Assembly (NCBI RefSeq): GCF_963853665.1
Contig: NZ_OY970459.1
Coordinates: 1,178,001 to 1,242,000 of the forward strand
Source: Mycobacterium decipiens
GTDB lineage: Bacteria; Actinomycetota; Actinomycetes; Mycobacteriales; Mycobacteriaceae
Length of the DNA stretch: 64,000 bases
Direction of reading: 5' to 3'
The notes under the pieces are model-generated. The model did no database searches, was not told the DNA's origin, and saw only the letters and a program-made list of their open reading frames with translations. Made by a program: the position numbers and the translations under genes. This document shows positions 39,755-49,182 of this stretch, one piece after another (the stretch's first letter is position 1; every line of letters begins with the position of its first letter).

Positions 39755-40669
39755 ATGACGGGCAGGTCAGGAAGGCTAGTGATCACCGGGGCGGGCGGGC
39801 AGCTGGGTAGCCATCTGACCGCACAGGCCGCTCGGGAAGGCCGCGACCTGCTGGCACTGACTTCCTCGCAGTGGGACATCACCGACCCCGCGGTGGCCGA
39901 ACGGATCATCCAAAACGGTGACGTGGTGGTCAATTGCGCCGCCTACACCGACGTGGACGGTGCCGAGAGCGACGAGGCAACCGCCTATGCGGTCAATGCC
40001 ACCGGCCCGGAAAACCTAGCCCGCGCGTGCGCGCGGGTGGATGCTCAGCTAATCCACGTCTCCACCGACTATGTATTCAATGGCGACTTCGGTGAGGCCG
40101 AGCCCAGGCCTTACGAGCCCGCCGATGGAACAGCCCCGCAGGGCGTGTATGCCCAGAGCAAACTCGCTGGCGAACAGGCTGTGCAGGCGGCGTTCCCGGC
40201 TGCCGCCGTGGTGCGGACCGCTTGGGTCTACACCGGTGGGACCGGCACGGATTTCGTCGCCGTTATGCGCCGGCTGGCCGCCGGAGACGGTCCGGTGGAT
40301 GTGGTCGACGACCAGACCGGCTCGCCCACCTATGTCGCCGATCTGGCCGACGCTCTGCTGCAGCTGTCTGACGCGGGCGTGCGTGGGCGCCTGTTGCACG
40401 CCGCCAACGGGGGCGTGGTCTCCCGGTTCGGTCAAGCCCGCGCGGTGTTCGAAGAATGCGGTGCCGACCCGCTGCGGGTGCGCCCGGTCAGCAGCGCACG
40501 ATTTCCACGGCCGGCGCCGCGTCCGAGCTACTCCGCGCTGTCCGGCAAGGACTGGGCTGCGGCGGGTTTGACGCCGCTACGGCACTGGCGCAGTGCACTT
40601 GTCGCGGCGCTGGCCCTAGCTCAGGGCCCAGCTTTGGCCGATCGACGGTTACCCTCGACGCGTGACTGA
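39755..40669 (+). CDS. rmlD: dTDP-4-dehydrorhamnose reductase RmlD
   Basis: Last step of dTDP-L-rhamnose synthesis, providing rhamnose for the arabinogalactan linker. It is an extended short-chain dehydrogenase: nucleotide motif TGAGGQLGSHL near 12-22, STDYVFNG near 105, and catalytic YAQSK near 134. The length of 304 aa equals the M. tuberculosis protein. It overlaps wbbL by 8 bp, so synthesis of the donor sugar and the transferase that uses it are coupled. Essential in mycobacteria. Confidence 0.96.
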   Translation: MTGRSGRLVITGAGGQLGSHLTAQAAREGRDLLALTSSQWDITDPAVAERIIQNGDVVVNCAAYTDVDGAESDEATAYAVNATGPENLARACARVDAQLIHVSTDYVFNGDFGEAEPRPYEPADGTAPQGVYAQSKLAGEQAVQAAFPAAAVVRTAWVYTGGTGTDFVAVMRRLAAGDGPVDVVDDQTGSPTYVADLADALLQLSDAGVRGRLLHAANGGVVSRFGQARAVFEECGADPLRVRPVSSARFPRPAPRPSYSALSGKDWAAAGLTPLRHWRSALVAALALAQGPALADRRLPSTRD

Positions 40670-41585
40670 CTTCCTGCCGGTCGTAGCGGTGACCTACTCG
40701 CCGGGGCCGCATCTGGAGCGGTTCCTGGCCTCGCTGTCGCTGGCCACCGAGCGGCCGGTCAGCGTTCTGCTGGCGGACAACGGCTCCACCGACGGAACTC
40801 CGCAGGCCGCGGTCGAGCGCTACCCCAACGTGCGGTTGCTCCCGACCGGGGCCAACCTCGGCTACGGAACCGCGGTGAACCGGACGCTCGCCCAGCTCGG
40901 TGACATGGCGGGCGACGCTGGCGAAGCCTTCCTCGATGACTGGGCGATCGTGGCCAACCCGGACGTGCAGTGGGGCCCGGGCAGCATCGACGCACTACTG
41001 GACGCCGCCGCCCGGTGGCCCCGCGCGGGCGCACTGGGCCCGCTGATCCGGGACCCCGACGGATCGGTGTACCCGTCGGCGCGCCACCTGCCGAGCCTGA
41101 TCCGCGGTGGCATGCACGCGGTCCTCGGGCCGTTCTGGCCGAGCAATCCTTGGACGACGGCCTACCGGCAGGAGCGGCTGGAACCCAGTGAACGGCCGGT
41201 GGGTTGGTTGTCGGGGTCCTGCCTGCTGGTGCGCCGGGCGGCGTTTAGCCAGGTTGGCGGATTCGACGAGCGCTACTTCATGTACATGGAGGATGTCGAC
41301 CTCGGTGACCGGCTCGGTAAAGCCGGTTGGCTCAGCGTGTATGTGCCGTCAGCCGAAGTTCTGCACCACAAGGGCCACTCGACCGGCCGCGACCCCGCCA
41401 GCCACCTGGCGGCCCATCACAAGAGCACCTACATTTTCCTGGCCGACCGGCACTCCGGTTGGTGGCGGGCCCCGCTGCGCTGGGTGCTGCGGGGATCGTT
41501 GGCGGTTCGTTCGCACTTGATGGTGCGCAGTTCGGTGCGCAGGACTCGCAGACGGAAACCGAAACTGGTTGAAGGGCGGCACTGA
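40662..41585 (+). CDS. wbbL: Rhamnosyltransferase WbbL (arabinogalactan linker)
   Basis: GT2 glycosyltransferase that adds L-rhamnose from dTDP-rhamnose to decaprenyl-PP-GlcNAc, forming the cell-wall linker. The GT-A fold starts VVAVTYSPGPHLERFLASL, with LADNGSTDGT near 35 and metal/acceptor motif YMEDVDLGDR near 209. The C-terminus is very basic (RRTRRRKPK), fitting membrane association. GTG start at 40662 overlaps rmlD. It is 307 aa. The GDP-mannose gene begins 1 bp after its stop. Confidence 0.95.
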   Translation: MTDFLPVVAVTYSPGPHLERFLASLSLATERPVSVLLADNGSTDGTPQAAVERYPNVRLLPTGANLGYGTAVNRTLAQLGDMAGDAGEAFLDDWAIVANPDVQWGPGSIDALLDAAARWPRAGALGPLIRDPDGSVYPSARHLPSLIRGGMHAVLGPFWPSNPWTTAYRQERLEPSERPVGWLSGSCLLVRRAAFSQVGGFDERYFMYMEDVDLGDRLGKAGWLSVYVPSAEVLHHKGHSTGRDPASHLAAHHKSTYIFLADRHSGWWRAPLRWVLRGSLAVRSHLMVRSSVRRTRRRKPKLVEGRH

Positions 41586-41586
41586 G

Positions 41587-42663
41587 TTGGCAACTCACCA
41601 AGTTGATGCGGTGGTCCTGGTCGGCGGCAAGGGCACCCGATTGCGGCCGCTGACACTTTCGGCGCCCAAACCCATGCTGCCTACCGCCGGACTGCCGTTC
41701 CTCACCCATCTGCTGTCGCGGATAGCCGCGGCGGGCATCGAGCACGTGATCCTGGGTACGTCATATCAGCCCGCGGTGTTCGAGGCCGAGTTCGGCGACG
41801 GTTCCAAGCTGGGTCTGCAAATCGACTATGTGACCGAGCAGACCCCGTTAGGCACCGGCGGAGCGATCGCCAACGTCGCCAGCAAGCTGCGCCACGACAC
41901 GGTGATGGTGTTCAACGGCGATGTGCTCTCCGGCGCCGACCTCGGCGCTCTGTTGGACTTCCACCAGATCAACGGGGCCAACGTCACGCTGCATCTGGTT
42001 CGGGTGGGCGACCCACGGGCATTCGGTTGTGTGCCCACCGAGGATGGCCGGGTCACCGCCTTCCTGGAGAAGACGCAGGATCCGCCGACCGACCAGATCA
42101 ACGCGGGCTGCTATGTCTTCGAACGCAAGATCATTGACCGGATTCCCCGGGGCCGCGAGGTCTCGGTCGAGCGTGAGGTGTTCCCGGCGCTGCTCTCCGA
42201 CCCGGGGGTCAAGATCTGCGGCTACGTCGACGCGACGTACTGGCGTGACATGGGCACCCCGGAGGACTTCGTCCGCGGATCGGCGGATCTGGTGCGTGGG
42301 ATCGCGCCGTCACCGGCCCTGCACGGGCACCGCGGCGAGCGATTGGTGCACGACGGCGCGGCGGTGTCGCCCGGCGCGGTGCTGATCGGCGGCACGGTTG
42401 TCGGGCGGGGCGCCGAGATCGGCGCCGGTGTCCGGCTGGACGGCGCGGTCATCTTCGACGGCGTCCGGGTGGAGGCCGGCTGCGTGATCGAGCGCTCGAT
42501 CATCGGTTTCGGCGCCCGCATCGGTCCGCGAGCGTTGATCCGCGACGGTGTGATCGGCGACGGCGCCGACATCGGCGCGCGCTGTGAGCTGCTGCGCGGC
42601 GCCCGGGTGTGGCCGGGCATCTCGATTCCCGACGGTGGGATCCGCTACTCGTCCGACGTCTAG
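41587..42663 (+). CDS. manB: Mannose-1-phosphate guanylyltransferase (Rv3264c-like)
   Basis: Makes GDP-mannose from mannose-1-phosphate and GTP for lipomannan and related glycans. The nucleotidyltransferase signature LVGGKGTRLRPLTLSAPKPMLP lies at about 11-32 and GDVLSGADL near 112. A left-handed beta-helix of hexapeptide repeats fills about 255-345. The symbol manB follows the H37Rv naming, though other bacteria use it for the mutase. TTG at 41587 gives ATHQVDAVV and 358 aa; an earlier TTG at 41569 is possible. It forms a tight operon with rmlD and wbbL. Confidence 0.93.
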   Translation: MATHQVDAVVLVGGKGTRLRPLTLSAPKPMLPTAGLPFLTHLLSRIAAAGIEHVILGTSYQPAVFEAEFGDGSKLGLQIDYVTEQTPLGTGGAIANVASKLRHDTVMVFNGDVLSGADLGALLDFHQINGANVTLHLVRVGDPRAFGCVPTEDGRVTAFLEKTQDPPTDQINAGCYVFERKIIDRIPRGREVSVEREVFPALLSDPGVKICGYVDATYWRDMGTPEDFVRGSADLVRGIAPSPALHGHRGERLVHDGAAVSPGAVLIGGTVVGRGAEIGAGVRLDGAVIFDGVRVEAGCVIERSIIGFGARIGPRALIRDGVIGDGADIGARCELLRGARVWPGISIPDGGIRYSSDV

Positions 42664-42717
42664 ACCAGCGCCTTGGCCCAGATCGACGCTAGCGGATGCT
42701 CGACGTCGACCGTCACG

Positions 42718-43302
42718 CTAGCGTCTCCCCCGCAAGCCGGAGGTGCCCCCAGCTCGATGTGTCGCCCGAGCGACCAGATGTGCCAGCGCGTAATCGCTAC
42801 CGGGTGGCAACGCGTCAACCGGCCACCACCGCAAGTCCTCCGACTCGTCGCTGACTGCGATCTGCGCCCCGGCCGGCGCGTGAGCCGCGAACTGCAAGTC
42901 GAGATGCCGCGTCGGTATGCCCAACGAGCACGTCACCGGGTGGACATGCACGGCCACCAATTCGGGCGCGATGCGCAGACCGGCGATACCCGATTCTTCG
43001 GTGGCCTCGCGCAGTGCCGCGGCGACCACGCCTTCATCGTCGTCCTCGCAGTGCCCGCCGAGTTGCACCCAGCGTCCAAGGCGCCGGTGCAGGCAGAGCA
43101 GCACCCGGTTGCCGCTGTGGTCGAGCACCAACGCCGAAGCGGTGACATGACCCGGCGCGCAGTCGCGACGGCAGGCGTCGGGGCGGCCGTGCACGAAAGC
43201 CAGCACGGCGTGCCGCAACGAGTCCTGCGCCGGATCGGGCGCCTGCCACTCGCTGAGCATCGTGATCACCGACACTCGAACGTTCGTCGGCTGACTGCTC
43301 AC
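42718..43302 (-). CDS. Nudix hydrolase
   Basis: Nucleoside diphosphate-linked-X hydrolase of unknown substrate, 194 aa. The Nudix box is recognisable at about 82-106 as GGHCEDDDEGVVAAALREATEESGI in two parts: GGHCEDDDE, then REATEESG. By strict spacing the first Gly is replaced by His, while the metal-binding REATEE core is intact. GTG start 43302 overlaps the mamA stop (GTGA), making it the last gene of the fbiA-fbiB-mamA chain. The upstream frame to 43794 is a shadow of mamA. I do not recall it as annotated in H37Rv. Confidence 0.82.
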   Translation of the reverse strand: MSSQPTNVRVSVITMLSEWQAPDPAQDSLRHAVLAFVHGRPDACRRDCAPGHVTASALVLDHSGNRVLLCLHRRLGRWVQLGGHCEDDDEGVVAAALREATEESGIAGLRIAPELVAVHVHPVTCSLGIPTRHLDLQFAAHAPAGAQIAVSDESEDLRWWPVDALPPGSDYALAHLVARATHRAGGTSGLRGRR

Positions 43303-44897
43303 CGGGATCCCCGCTTGGTCCGGCGATCCCGGAGTGCGACCCACGCTGCCCGGCAGGTCGCGACGACGTCGGGCGCCAAGCCGAGTCCGTCGATTAGGAC
43401 CCGACGATCCACCACGTCGAGCGCCTTGTCGACCTCGTTGGCCTTCAGTAGCAGGTCGACATCGCCGATCAATTCGGCGCCGGCATACGCCGGCGACGGA
43501 ACGGGTAGCTGCTCGGCTTCTGCTGGTTCCAACTCCAAGATGCCTCCGCCGTAACTGCGGCCCATGATCTCGGCAAAGGCGAACGTCGCGCTGTTGTGGA
43601 ACACCGCGGCAAGTGCGGCCGGCGCTGTCTGGGTGTGGGGGCCGTGGTCGACCCGAACTCTGTGCACCGTGTCCGTGCTCGTCGCCGCCGCGGCGTTGAC
43701 GGTCAGCCGCGGTGCCAGATGGATCTGGCGCAGCATGAACAGGTCGGGGACCCACAGCGACGGAGTGCTCCACCAGGGCGTGCGGATGGAGCACTTATAT
43801 CCCAGATGGACGCCGGCGGCTTCACCCGCGTCGATGTGCGCCACCAGCGCCGGGTCGGTCGGGTGGTGCGGAGCGTTGAGCAGCCAGGTGCGGTGCCCCG
43901 CGGCGACATCGGCCGTCCGGCAGTCGGTGTCGTAGACCAGGCCGGACAATTGGTTGCTGCGCGAAACGAGCGGGACGCAGTGCGGTGTCAGTCCCAGATC
44001 TTGGGCCTGGGTGTCGGTGAACGTGAAGAAGCTGTTGCGACCGGTCACGATGCCCACGTCCACCCCGGCCAGACGGCCCAGCGTTGTCATAACGTCGGAG
44101 TGCTTGAGCGTTCGAAGAGTCTGGATCTGAGCGGGGGCGAGAAAATACTTGGTCCACTTCTCCTTTTCGTGCAGGAGTGCGGGCCCCGGAAGACCGTGGT
44201 CCACATCGAGGTCGGCGTGAGTCAGCGCGTCGGGGGTGCGGAGATTGACCGTGCGCATCTGCGCCGGGCCCAATCCGACGACACCGCAGAACAGCACGAC
44301 CTCCTGCAGGACGCCGTCGAACACCAAGCGATCGAAGGTCACCAGCGTGATCTTGCAGAATCGGCTCAGCAGGTAGTCGCGCAACTGGGCGGCATAGCTG
44401 ACCTGGAGCAACTCGGCGGGCAGCACCAAACCCACGCGTCCGCCGTCGCGCACCAGGGTTGTGCTCGCCACGACGAACGGGACCCAGGCGTTGGTCAATC
44501 TGGTAGGCGCTAGTCCTTCGCTCCGCAGCAATTCCAGGGCCGGCTCACGCTGGTCCGTTGCCCAGTTGCCGAAACGGATGTAGGGGGGGTTGCCCGCGAC
44601 CCCATCCCAGCCACCAGCATCGGACCTGCTCAGCCAGGTGAACAGGTTTTCGGCGTCGACCGGTGCGAACTCCCGCGACTTCGCCGCTTCCGCTGCGATC
44701 AGCTCCACGCCATGAGCCCGGTCACTCAGTGCGGCCAGCTCGCGCAGGATTCGGCCGTCGCCACAGGAGGGCTCCAGGAGCTTTTGCCCCGCCCGACGAA
44801 CCCAGCCGGCAAGAAATCGGGCAACGGGCGCCGGCGTGTAGTAGCCGCCTCGAACCTTGTCTGCCGACGCGGCGGTCTTGCCCGCGAACGTCTTCAT
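43299..44897 (-). CDS. mamA: Orphan N6-adenine DNA methyltransferase MamA (Rv3263-like)
   Basis: Type I/IIG-like adenine methyltransferase without an adjoining restriction gene. The SAM motif is [12 protein letters not shown] near 40-51 and catalytic motif IV is N-P-P-Y at 103-106 ([10 protein letters not shown]). A C-terminal target-recognition region covers about 250-500. In M. tuberculosis MamA modifies CTGGAG and affects promoter activity and hypoxic survival; the same target is expected here. ATG 44897 overlaps the fbiB stop. It is 532 aa, slightly shorter than I remember for Rv3263. Confidence 0.92.
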   Translation of the reverse strand: MKTFAGKTAASADKVRGGYYTPAPVARFLAGWVRRAGQKLLEPSCGDGRILRELAALSDRAHGVELIAAEAAKSREFAPVDAENLFTWLSRSDAGGWDGVAGNPPYIRFGNWATDQREPALELLRSEGLAPTRLTNAWVPFVVASTTLVRDGGRVGLVLPAELLQVSYAAQLRDYLLSRFCKITLVTFDRLVFDGVLQEVVLFCGVVGLGPAQMRTVNLRTPDALTHADLDVDHGLPGPALLHEKEKWTKYFLAPAQIQTLRTLKHSDVMTTLGRLAGVDVGIVTGRNSFFTFTDTQAQDLGLTPHCVPLVSRSNQLSGLVYDTDCRTADVAAGHRTWLLNAPHHPTDPALVAHIDAGEAAGVHLGYKCSIRTPWWSTPSLWVPDLFMLRQIHLAPRLTVNAAAATSTDTVHRVRVDHGPHTQTAPAALAAVFHNSATFAFAEIMGRSYGGGILELEPAEAEQLPVPSPAYAGAELIGDVDLLLKANEVDKALDVVDRRVLIDGLGLAPDVVATCRAAWVALRDRRTKRGSR

Positions 44898-46240
44898 TTG
44901 CGGATCAGCAAGTCGGCGACGCGCACCGGGGCACGTAACCCGGTCGGCTCGTCGGCGTAGCCGATCGCGATGGCGCCCAACGGCTCCCAGTCGGCAGGCA
45001 GGTCCAGCTCATCGCGGACCAGGTCGGCGGCGAAGATCGTCGAGCCGATCCAGCAACTGCCCAGCCCACGGACCGCCAGCGCGACCAGCAGGGCCTGCAC
45101 GGCCGCCCCGACCGCGACCGTGAACATGGTGTGTTCGGCGTCGGTGCGAGCGGCATCGGGGTAGCTGTGTGCGCCGTCGGGCACCAGCATTGGTATGACG
45201 ACCTCGGGTGCCTCGTAGAGGATCTGGCCGCGTGCCACCCGGCGTTCTATCGCGTCGGTGGGCTTGCCGTCACCGGCGAGGTCGGACCGCCACTTGTCTT
45301 TCATCCGGTCGAGCAGCCGGGTGCGGGCGGCGCGCGTCTGCAGCCACACGAATCGCACCGGCCGGGTGTGATGCGGGGCCGGCGCGGTGAGCGCCTCGGC
45401 GACGGCGGCCTCGACGAGGTCGGGCGGCACCGGATCGCCGCTGAACCGGCGGACCGACCTACGCAATAGCTGGGCCTGCTGGCGACCCAGCTCCAGGGCT
45501 TCGGCGGTACCGAGCCAGAACAGGTCGTCCGCACCCGTCCGCAACAGTTGCCGGGCGGTCGAGCCGTCGTCCGCCACGCTGAATCCGCGCACCACCGCCA
45601 CCGGCGTCGCGGTCAGTTTGCCTTTGACCAAGTCGGCGGCCGCGGCGAGCTCGTCGGCGACCGCGACCTCGGTGACGACCAACTCATTGCCGTATCGGTC
45701 GACGACACCCGCGTAGTTGTGCAGCACCGCCAGACCGGCAGCGCCGACCGCGGCGTCGGTCTGGCCGTTGCGCCAGGCGCGTCCCATCGTGTCGGTGATC
45801 ACCACGGCGACGGTGACGCCGAGTCGCTCGCGCAGCCCGGCGCGTAGGGTCGCGGCACTGGCATCAGGATCTACCGGCAGCAGCGCCAATTCGGACTGGT
45901 CGACGTTGGATCCGTCCACGCCGGCGGCCGCCTGAACCAGCCCGAGCCGATTCTCGGTGATCAACGTGCGGCCCTTGCGCGCCAGCACCCGCACAGCCTC
46001 ATCCTCGACCAGCTTGCGGCGCAATCGGTCTCTTCGCTCCGGCTCCTCGGGAGCCGGAACCAGCCGGCCCTCGCACTTGGACACCACCTTGCTGGTAACC
46101 ACCACGACGTCGCTGTCGCATAGCCACGGTGCGGCCGCGGCAACGGCGGCGCTCAGATCGTCGCCGGGACGGAACTCGGGAAGCCCGGTGACCGGCAGAA
46201 TCTCGAGCGTCGAGGCGGAGCCATGTTCGCGGCCGGTCAC
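44894..46240 (-). CDS. fbiB: Coenzyme F420 biosynthesis protein FbiB (glutamate ligase + nitroreductase-fold reductase)
   Basis: Bifunctional enzyme: the N-terminal domain (about 1-245) adds gamma-linked glutamates to F420-0, and the C-terminal nitroreductase-like domain (about 255-448) reduces dehydro-F420-0. N-terminal motifs [15 protein letters not shown] and [19 protein letters not shown] are typical of CofE. The C-terminal half shows [13 protein letters not shown] and [15 protein letters not shown] start at 46240 overlaps the fbiA stop. At 448 aa it equals the M. tuberculosis protein. Confidence 0.95.
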   Translation of the reverse strand: MTGREHGSASTLEILPVTGLPEFRPGDDLSAAVAAAAPWLCDSDVVVVTSKVVSKCEGRLVPAPEEPERRDRLRRKLVEDEAVRVLARKGRTLITENRLGLVQAAAGVDGSNVDQSELALLPVDPDASAATLRAGLRERLGVTVAVVITDTMGRAWRNGQTDAAVGAAGLAVLHNYAGVVDRYGNELVVTEVAVADELAAAADLVKGKLTATPVAVVRGFSVADDGSTARQLLRTGADDLFWLGTAEALELGRQQAQLLRRSVRRFSGDPVPPDLVEAAVAEALTAPAPHHTRPVRFVWLQTRAARTRLLDRMKDKWRSDLAGDGKPTDAIERRVARGQILYEAPEVVIPMLVPDGAHSYPDAARTDAEHTMFTVAVGAAVQALLVALAVRGLGSCWIGSTIFAADLVRDELDLPADWEPLGAIAIGYADEPTGLRAPVRVADLLIRK

Positions 46241-47238
46241 GCCACCACGCCCGCAAGATCCAGCCCGGCGCGAACCATCTCAGCCGTCGCCTTCGGGTCT
46301 CTCATCACCAGGGGTACCGACCGCACCGTGACCCCGTCTATCTCCGCGTGGTCGCCGTCGTGCACCAGCCAGCAGTCCAGTATCCCGGTGGTGCGGCGCG
46401 CGCCGTAGTGCCGGCCCACCGCGGCTGCGGTGGAATCCACCCCGATCACCGAAAGGCACGCATCGGCCATGCCGCGCAACGGCTTTCCACCGATGATCGG
46501 CGAGTAGCCGACGATCGGCGCGGTTGCCGCCCGCAACGCCGCGCGAATGCCGGGGACCGCCAGGATGGCGCCGATGCTGACCACCGGATTGGACGGCGCC
46601 AGCATGATGATGTCGGCGTCGGCGATCGCTGCGATCGCTTCGGTTGCAGCGCTGGACTTTTCAGCTCCGACAAAGGCAAAGCTGTGCGTCGGTACCTGGG
46701 CGTGATAGCGCACCCACCACTCCTGGAAATGGATCGCTCGGCGGGACTCGTCGACCGGATCGGTGATCACCACATGGGTTTCACAACGGTCGTCGGTGGC
46801 GGGCAGCAACCGTGCGCCCGGTTGCCAACGGTCGCACAAGGCCGTGGTGACCTGCGACAGTGCGTAGCCGGCCCGCAGCATCTGGCTGCGTACCAGATGG
46901 GTGGCCAGATCGCGGTCGCCGAGCTCGAACCAGTCGGGCTGCACCCCATAGCGCACCAGTTCCTCTTTGGCGTGCCAAGTTTCGTCACGGTGACCCCAGC
47001 CGCGCTGGAGGTCGACGCCACCGCCTAGGGTGTACATACAGGTATCCAGATCCGGGCAGACTCGCAGCCCGTGGATCCAGGCATCGTCGCCAACGTTTAC
47101 GACAGCGGTCAGCTCGTGGCCGGCGTCCGAGGGAATGGGAATGTGTGGTGGAGCAAACTGGCCCAGACCCAGCAGCTGCTGGACCCCGAGGAGGAAGCGA
47201 GCGCCGCCGACTCCACCGACCAGAACGGTGACCTTCAC
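46237..47238 (-). CDS. fbiA: Coenzyme F420 biosynthesis transferase FbiA (CofD family)
   Basis: Transfers the phosphoenolpyruvate/lactyl moiety from its guanylyl carrier to Fo, making (dehydro)F420-0. The N-terminus [20 protein letters not shown] is the CofD signature, followed by [51 protein letters not shown] near 205 is the third conserved part. It is 333 aa and heads the minus-strand chain fbiA-fbiB-mamA-nudix, all linked by 4-bp overlaps. It is divergent from whiB2. Confidence 0.95.
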   Translation of the reverse strand: MKVTVLVGGVGGARFLLGVQQLLGLGQFAPPHIPIPSDAGHELTAVVNVGDDAWIHGLRVCPDLDTCMYTLGGGVDLQRGWGHRDETWHAKEELVRYGVQPDWFELGDRDLATHLVRSQMLRAGYALSQVTTALCDRWQPGARLLPATDDRCETHVVITDPVDESRRAIHFQEWWVRYHAQVPTHSFAFVGAEKSSAATEAIAAIADADIIMLAPSNPVVSIGAILAVPGIRAALRAATAPIVGYSPIIGGKPLRGMADACLSVIGVDSTAAAVGRHYGARRTTGILDCWLVHDGDHAEIDGVTVRSVPLVMRDPKATAEMVRAGLDLAGVVA

Positions 47239-47596
47239 ATCGCAGGACAGTACCTCCCGGGATCGGCGGGGGATGTCCGGCCGGGCGGGGGTGACCCTCG
47301 GCGGCGGACCCGGTTGGCCAACCGGTCACCATGCGTTGTGACGACTCGCACCCGACACGCCGGGACCCAACCACAACAGAACCGCGGAAATTTTATTACG
47401 AGATGATATGGAAATGCGCCACCACGCTTGACCCGAGTCCTCAACTTGTGTCTAATCACATCAGTGTCATTTCCCGGTTGGCCGGCCGGTTCCGGTGTCG
47501 CAGACCGAGATTCGATCACTTGTTCGAATTAGGTTGACTGTACATCAAAACAGTGGGAAATCATTTCACTATCTATTTCAGTGAGGAGGCGGAGGC
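47239..47596. other. 358-bp divergent intergenic region fbiA / whiB2
   Basis: No gene is convincing in this gap; short frames on both strands lack ribosome sites and family features. It holds promoters for both neighbours. GC falls clearly between about 47385 and 47600, as expected of regulatory DNA. A good promoter for whiB2 is listed separately. The fbiA promoter probably lies in the AT-rich patch 47390-47410 but was not resolved. Confidence 0.6.
47428..47456 (+). promoter_or_regulatory. whiB2 promoter with overlapping inverted repeat
   Basis: TTGACC (47428-47433), a 17-bp spacer and TCTAAT (47451-47456) form a sigma-70-like promoter with a leader of about 134 nt. The -10 lies inside the imperfect dyad TGTG-TCTAAT-CACA (47447-47460). 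The half-sites resemble CRP boxes, but the spacing is 2 bp short of the CRP consensus. Confidence 0.5.
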
Positions 47597-47983
47597 ATGT
47601 CCTATGAGCACCTTCGGGGTGTAATGGGAGGCACACCGCATACCACTACCGGCTCGGCGACCGTGTCAGCAATGGCCTCACCGATGGCAACTGTTCGACC
47701 GCATCTGAGTTTGGTTCCCGAGGCGTCGGTCCCGTTCGAGGCCGAACCCCTGCCGCCGGCAACGACCGACCAATGGCAGGACCGTGCGCTATGTGCGCAG
47801 ACAGATCCCGAAGCGTTCTTCCCGGAGAAGGGCGGCTCCACTCGCGAGGCCAAGAAGATTTGCATGGGCTGCGAGGTGCGGCACGAGTGTCTGGAGTACG
47901 CCCTTGCTCATGACGAGCGATTCGGCATCTGGGGCGGTCTCTCCGAGCGCGAGCGTCGCCGCCTCAAGCGCGGGATCATCTGA
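47597..47983 (+). CDS. whiB2: WhiB2 iron-sulfur regulator
   Basis: WhiB-family [4Fe-4S] protein needed for septation and division in mycobacteria (WhmD in M. smegmatis). Cluster ligands are Cys66, Cys89, Cys92 and Cys98, followed by the GIWGG turn at 110-114 and the basic tail RERRRLKRG. GAGGAGG lies 8-10 bp before ATG 47597, and MSYE matches the WhmD N-terminus, so the 128-aa form is preferred over the 89-aa H37Rv annotation. Long 5' leader and divergent fbiA noted above. Confidence 0.94.
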   Translation: MSYEHLRGVMGGTPHTTTGSATVSAMASPMATVRPHLSLVPEASVPFEAEPLPPATTDQWQDRALCAQTDPEAFFPEKGGSTREAKKICMGCEVRHECLEYALAHDERFGIWGGLSERERRRLKRGII

Positions 47984-48008
47984 CTCGGCCACTCGGTCGC
48001 CGCGAGGG

Positions 48009-48512
48009 TCAGTCGTCGATCGTCGGGTCGATGACGGAAGGTTCCACGTCCAGATAGATGGCCACCTGAGCCACCAGGATTTCGTGCAGCAGTTCGCCGA
48101 GTTCCTCGGTGTCCTTCGCTCGTCGTTCAATCGGCTTGCGAAACAAGACGATCCGTGCCCGCGTCGCATTGCCGCGGACATCTACGCCGGCGGGGATGAG
48201 CCGGGCCAGCGCGATCGGCCCGTCGGCGATGACTTCTGGCGGCCATTGCACAGTTTCGGGATCCTTGGCTGCGATCCGCGGAATCTCGTCGACCGCGATG
48301 TCGAGTTCCGAGACCCGTTCCTGCCAACGCCGCTCGATGGGTTCGTAGGCTTCCAGTACTGCCATGTCGAACCGCTCGGCCCGGCTGCGCCACCCCGGTA
48401 CCGTCGGCGGCAGCAGCGGACCGCGCAGATCACGGCCCCGCCGCCTGGCTCGGTGCGAAGCGGATCCGCCCCGCGGCCGACGGCTCCACGAGGAGCTGCG
48501 GGAATCGCTCAC
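48009..48512 (-). CDS. Metallopeptidase-family-like protein with degenerate zinc motif (Rv3259-like)
   Basis: Conserved actinobacterial protein of the zincin-like 'metallopeptidase family' group. The C-terminal helix ELLHEILVAQVAIYLDVEP stands where HExxH would be, but the second His is Val, so zinc catalysis is doubtful. The start is uncertain: GTG 48512 (167 aa) has a possible -10 TACCAT 6 bp upstream, consistent with a leaderless mRNA; ATG 48536 is 8 codons longer, and the H37Rv form is about 139 aa. The N-terminal 35 residues are Arg/Ser-rich. It is divergent from the DUF3499 gene. Confidence 0.78.
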   Translation of the reverse strand: MSDSRSSSWSRRPRGGSASHRARRRGRDLRGPLLPPTVPGWRSRAERFDMAVLEAYEPIERRWQERVSELDIAVDEIPRIAAKDPETVQWPPEVIADGPIALARLIPAGVDVRGNATRARIVLFRKPIERRAKDTEELGELLHEILVAQVAIYLDVEPSVIDPTIDD

Positions 48513-48601
48513 GCGCCGATGGTAACGGTTGAACATCGCGGCTTGGACGGATGCGCGTGTCCGGCGCTTCCGCGGGGTTTGTCCACGATAGCCTTTCGAT
48601 C

Positions 48602-49081
48602 GTGAACGTACCCCGTCGCTGCTGTCGGCCCGGGTGTCCGCACTATGCAGTAGCGACGTTGACGTTCGTCTACTCGGACTCGACGGCGGTGATCGGTCCG
48701 CTGGCTACTGCGCGGGAACCCCATTCGTGGGATCTGTGTGTCGGGCACGCCGGTCGCATCACCGCACCGCGCGGGTGGGAGCTGGTGCGGCACGCCGGGC
48801 CGCTGCCCACCCATCCCGATGAGGACGATCTGGTGGCTCTGGCGGACGCGGTGCGCGAGGGTGGCCCGAGCGAGCGCGCGTCTCACCCGAGCGGAACCGG
48901 CGCGCCACTGAACGGCTTCGACGACTTCCCCGCCGGAACAGCACGAGCCCCCGCCGATCCCCGCCTGCACCGCACCGGGGCGCATGCCGCCGCGCCGAGC
49001 GCTGGCGTGCTCGCGCCACCCGAGCCTCGGACCGGGCGTCGGCGAGGACATCTGCGGGTATTGCCCGACCCCGCTGACTAG
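48602..49081 (+). CDS. DUF3499 protein, putative zinc-binding (Rv3258c-like)
   Basis: Actinobacteria-specific protein of unknown function. The N-terminus NVPRRCCRPGCPHYAVATLTFVY carries three Cys; with a later Cys/His pair (DLCVGHAGRIT) it could form a zinc site. The second half is Pro/Ala/Gly-rich and probably disordered, ending HLRVLPDPAD. GTG 48602 is chosen because the conserved part begins there; the track of codons upstream lacks family sequence. A TAGCCT -10-like element ends about 10 bp upstream. It precedes pmmA by 101 bp. Confidence 0.82.
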   Translation: MNVPRRCCRPGCPHYAVATLTFVYSDSTAVIGPLATAREPHSWDLCVGHAGRITAPRGWELVRHAGPLPTHPDEDDLVALADAVREGGPSERASHPSGTGAPLNGFDDFPAGTARAPADPRLHRTGAHAAAPSAGVLAPPEPRTGRRRGHLRVLPDPAD

Positions 49082-49182
49082 TCTTCCCATACTGTTCGAG
49101 ACCGATTCGGCCGGTATCTTTCCCAGGCCGATAGGCTGGCGGCCAAGAGTCGCAGAAAACCTAGGTCGTCAGGAGCCCGCGC

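Noticed and set aside
41569..41586. Earlier TTG start for the GDP-mannose pyrophosphorylase
   Set aside because: It would add KGGTEL before the conserved ATHQVDAVV and overlap wbbL; possible but less likely than TTG 41587.
47447..47460. CRP-type site in front of whiB2
   Set aside because: Half-sites TGTG and CACA are present, but the spacer is 2 bp shorter than the TGTGA-N6-TCACA consensus; kept only as an inverted repeat.
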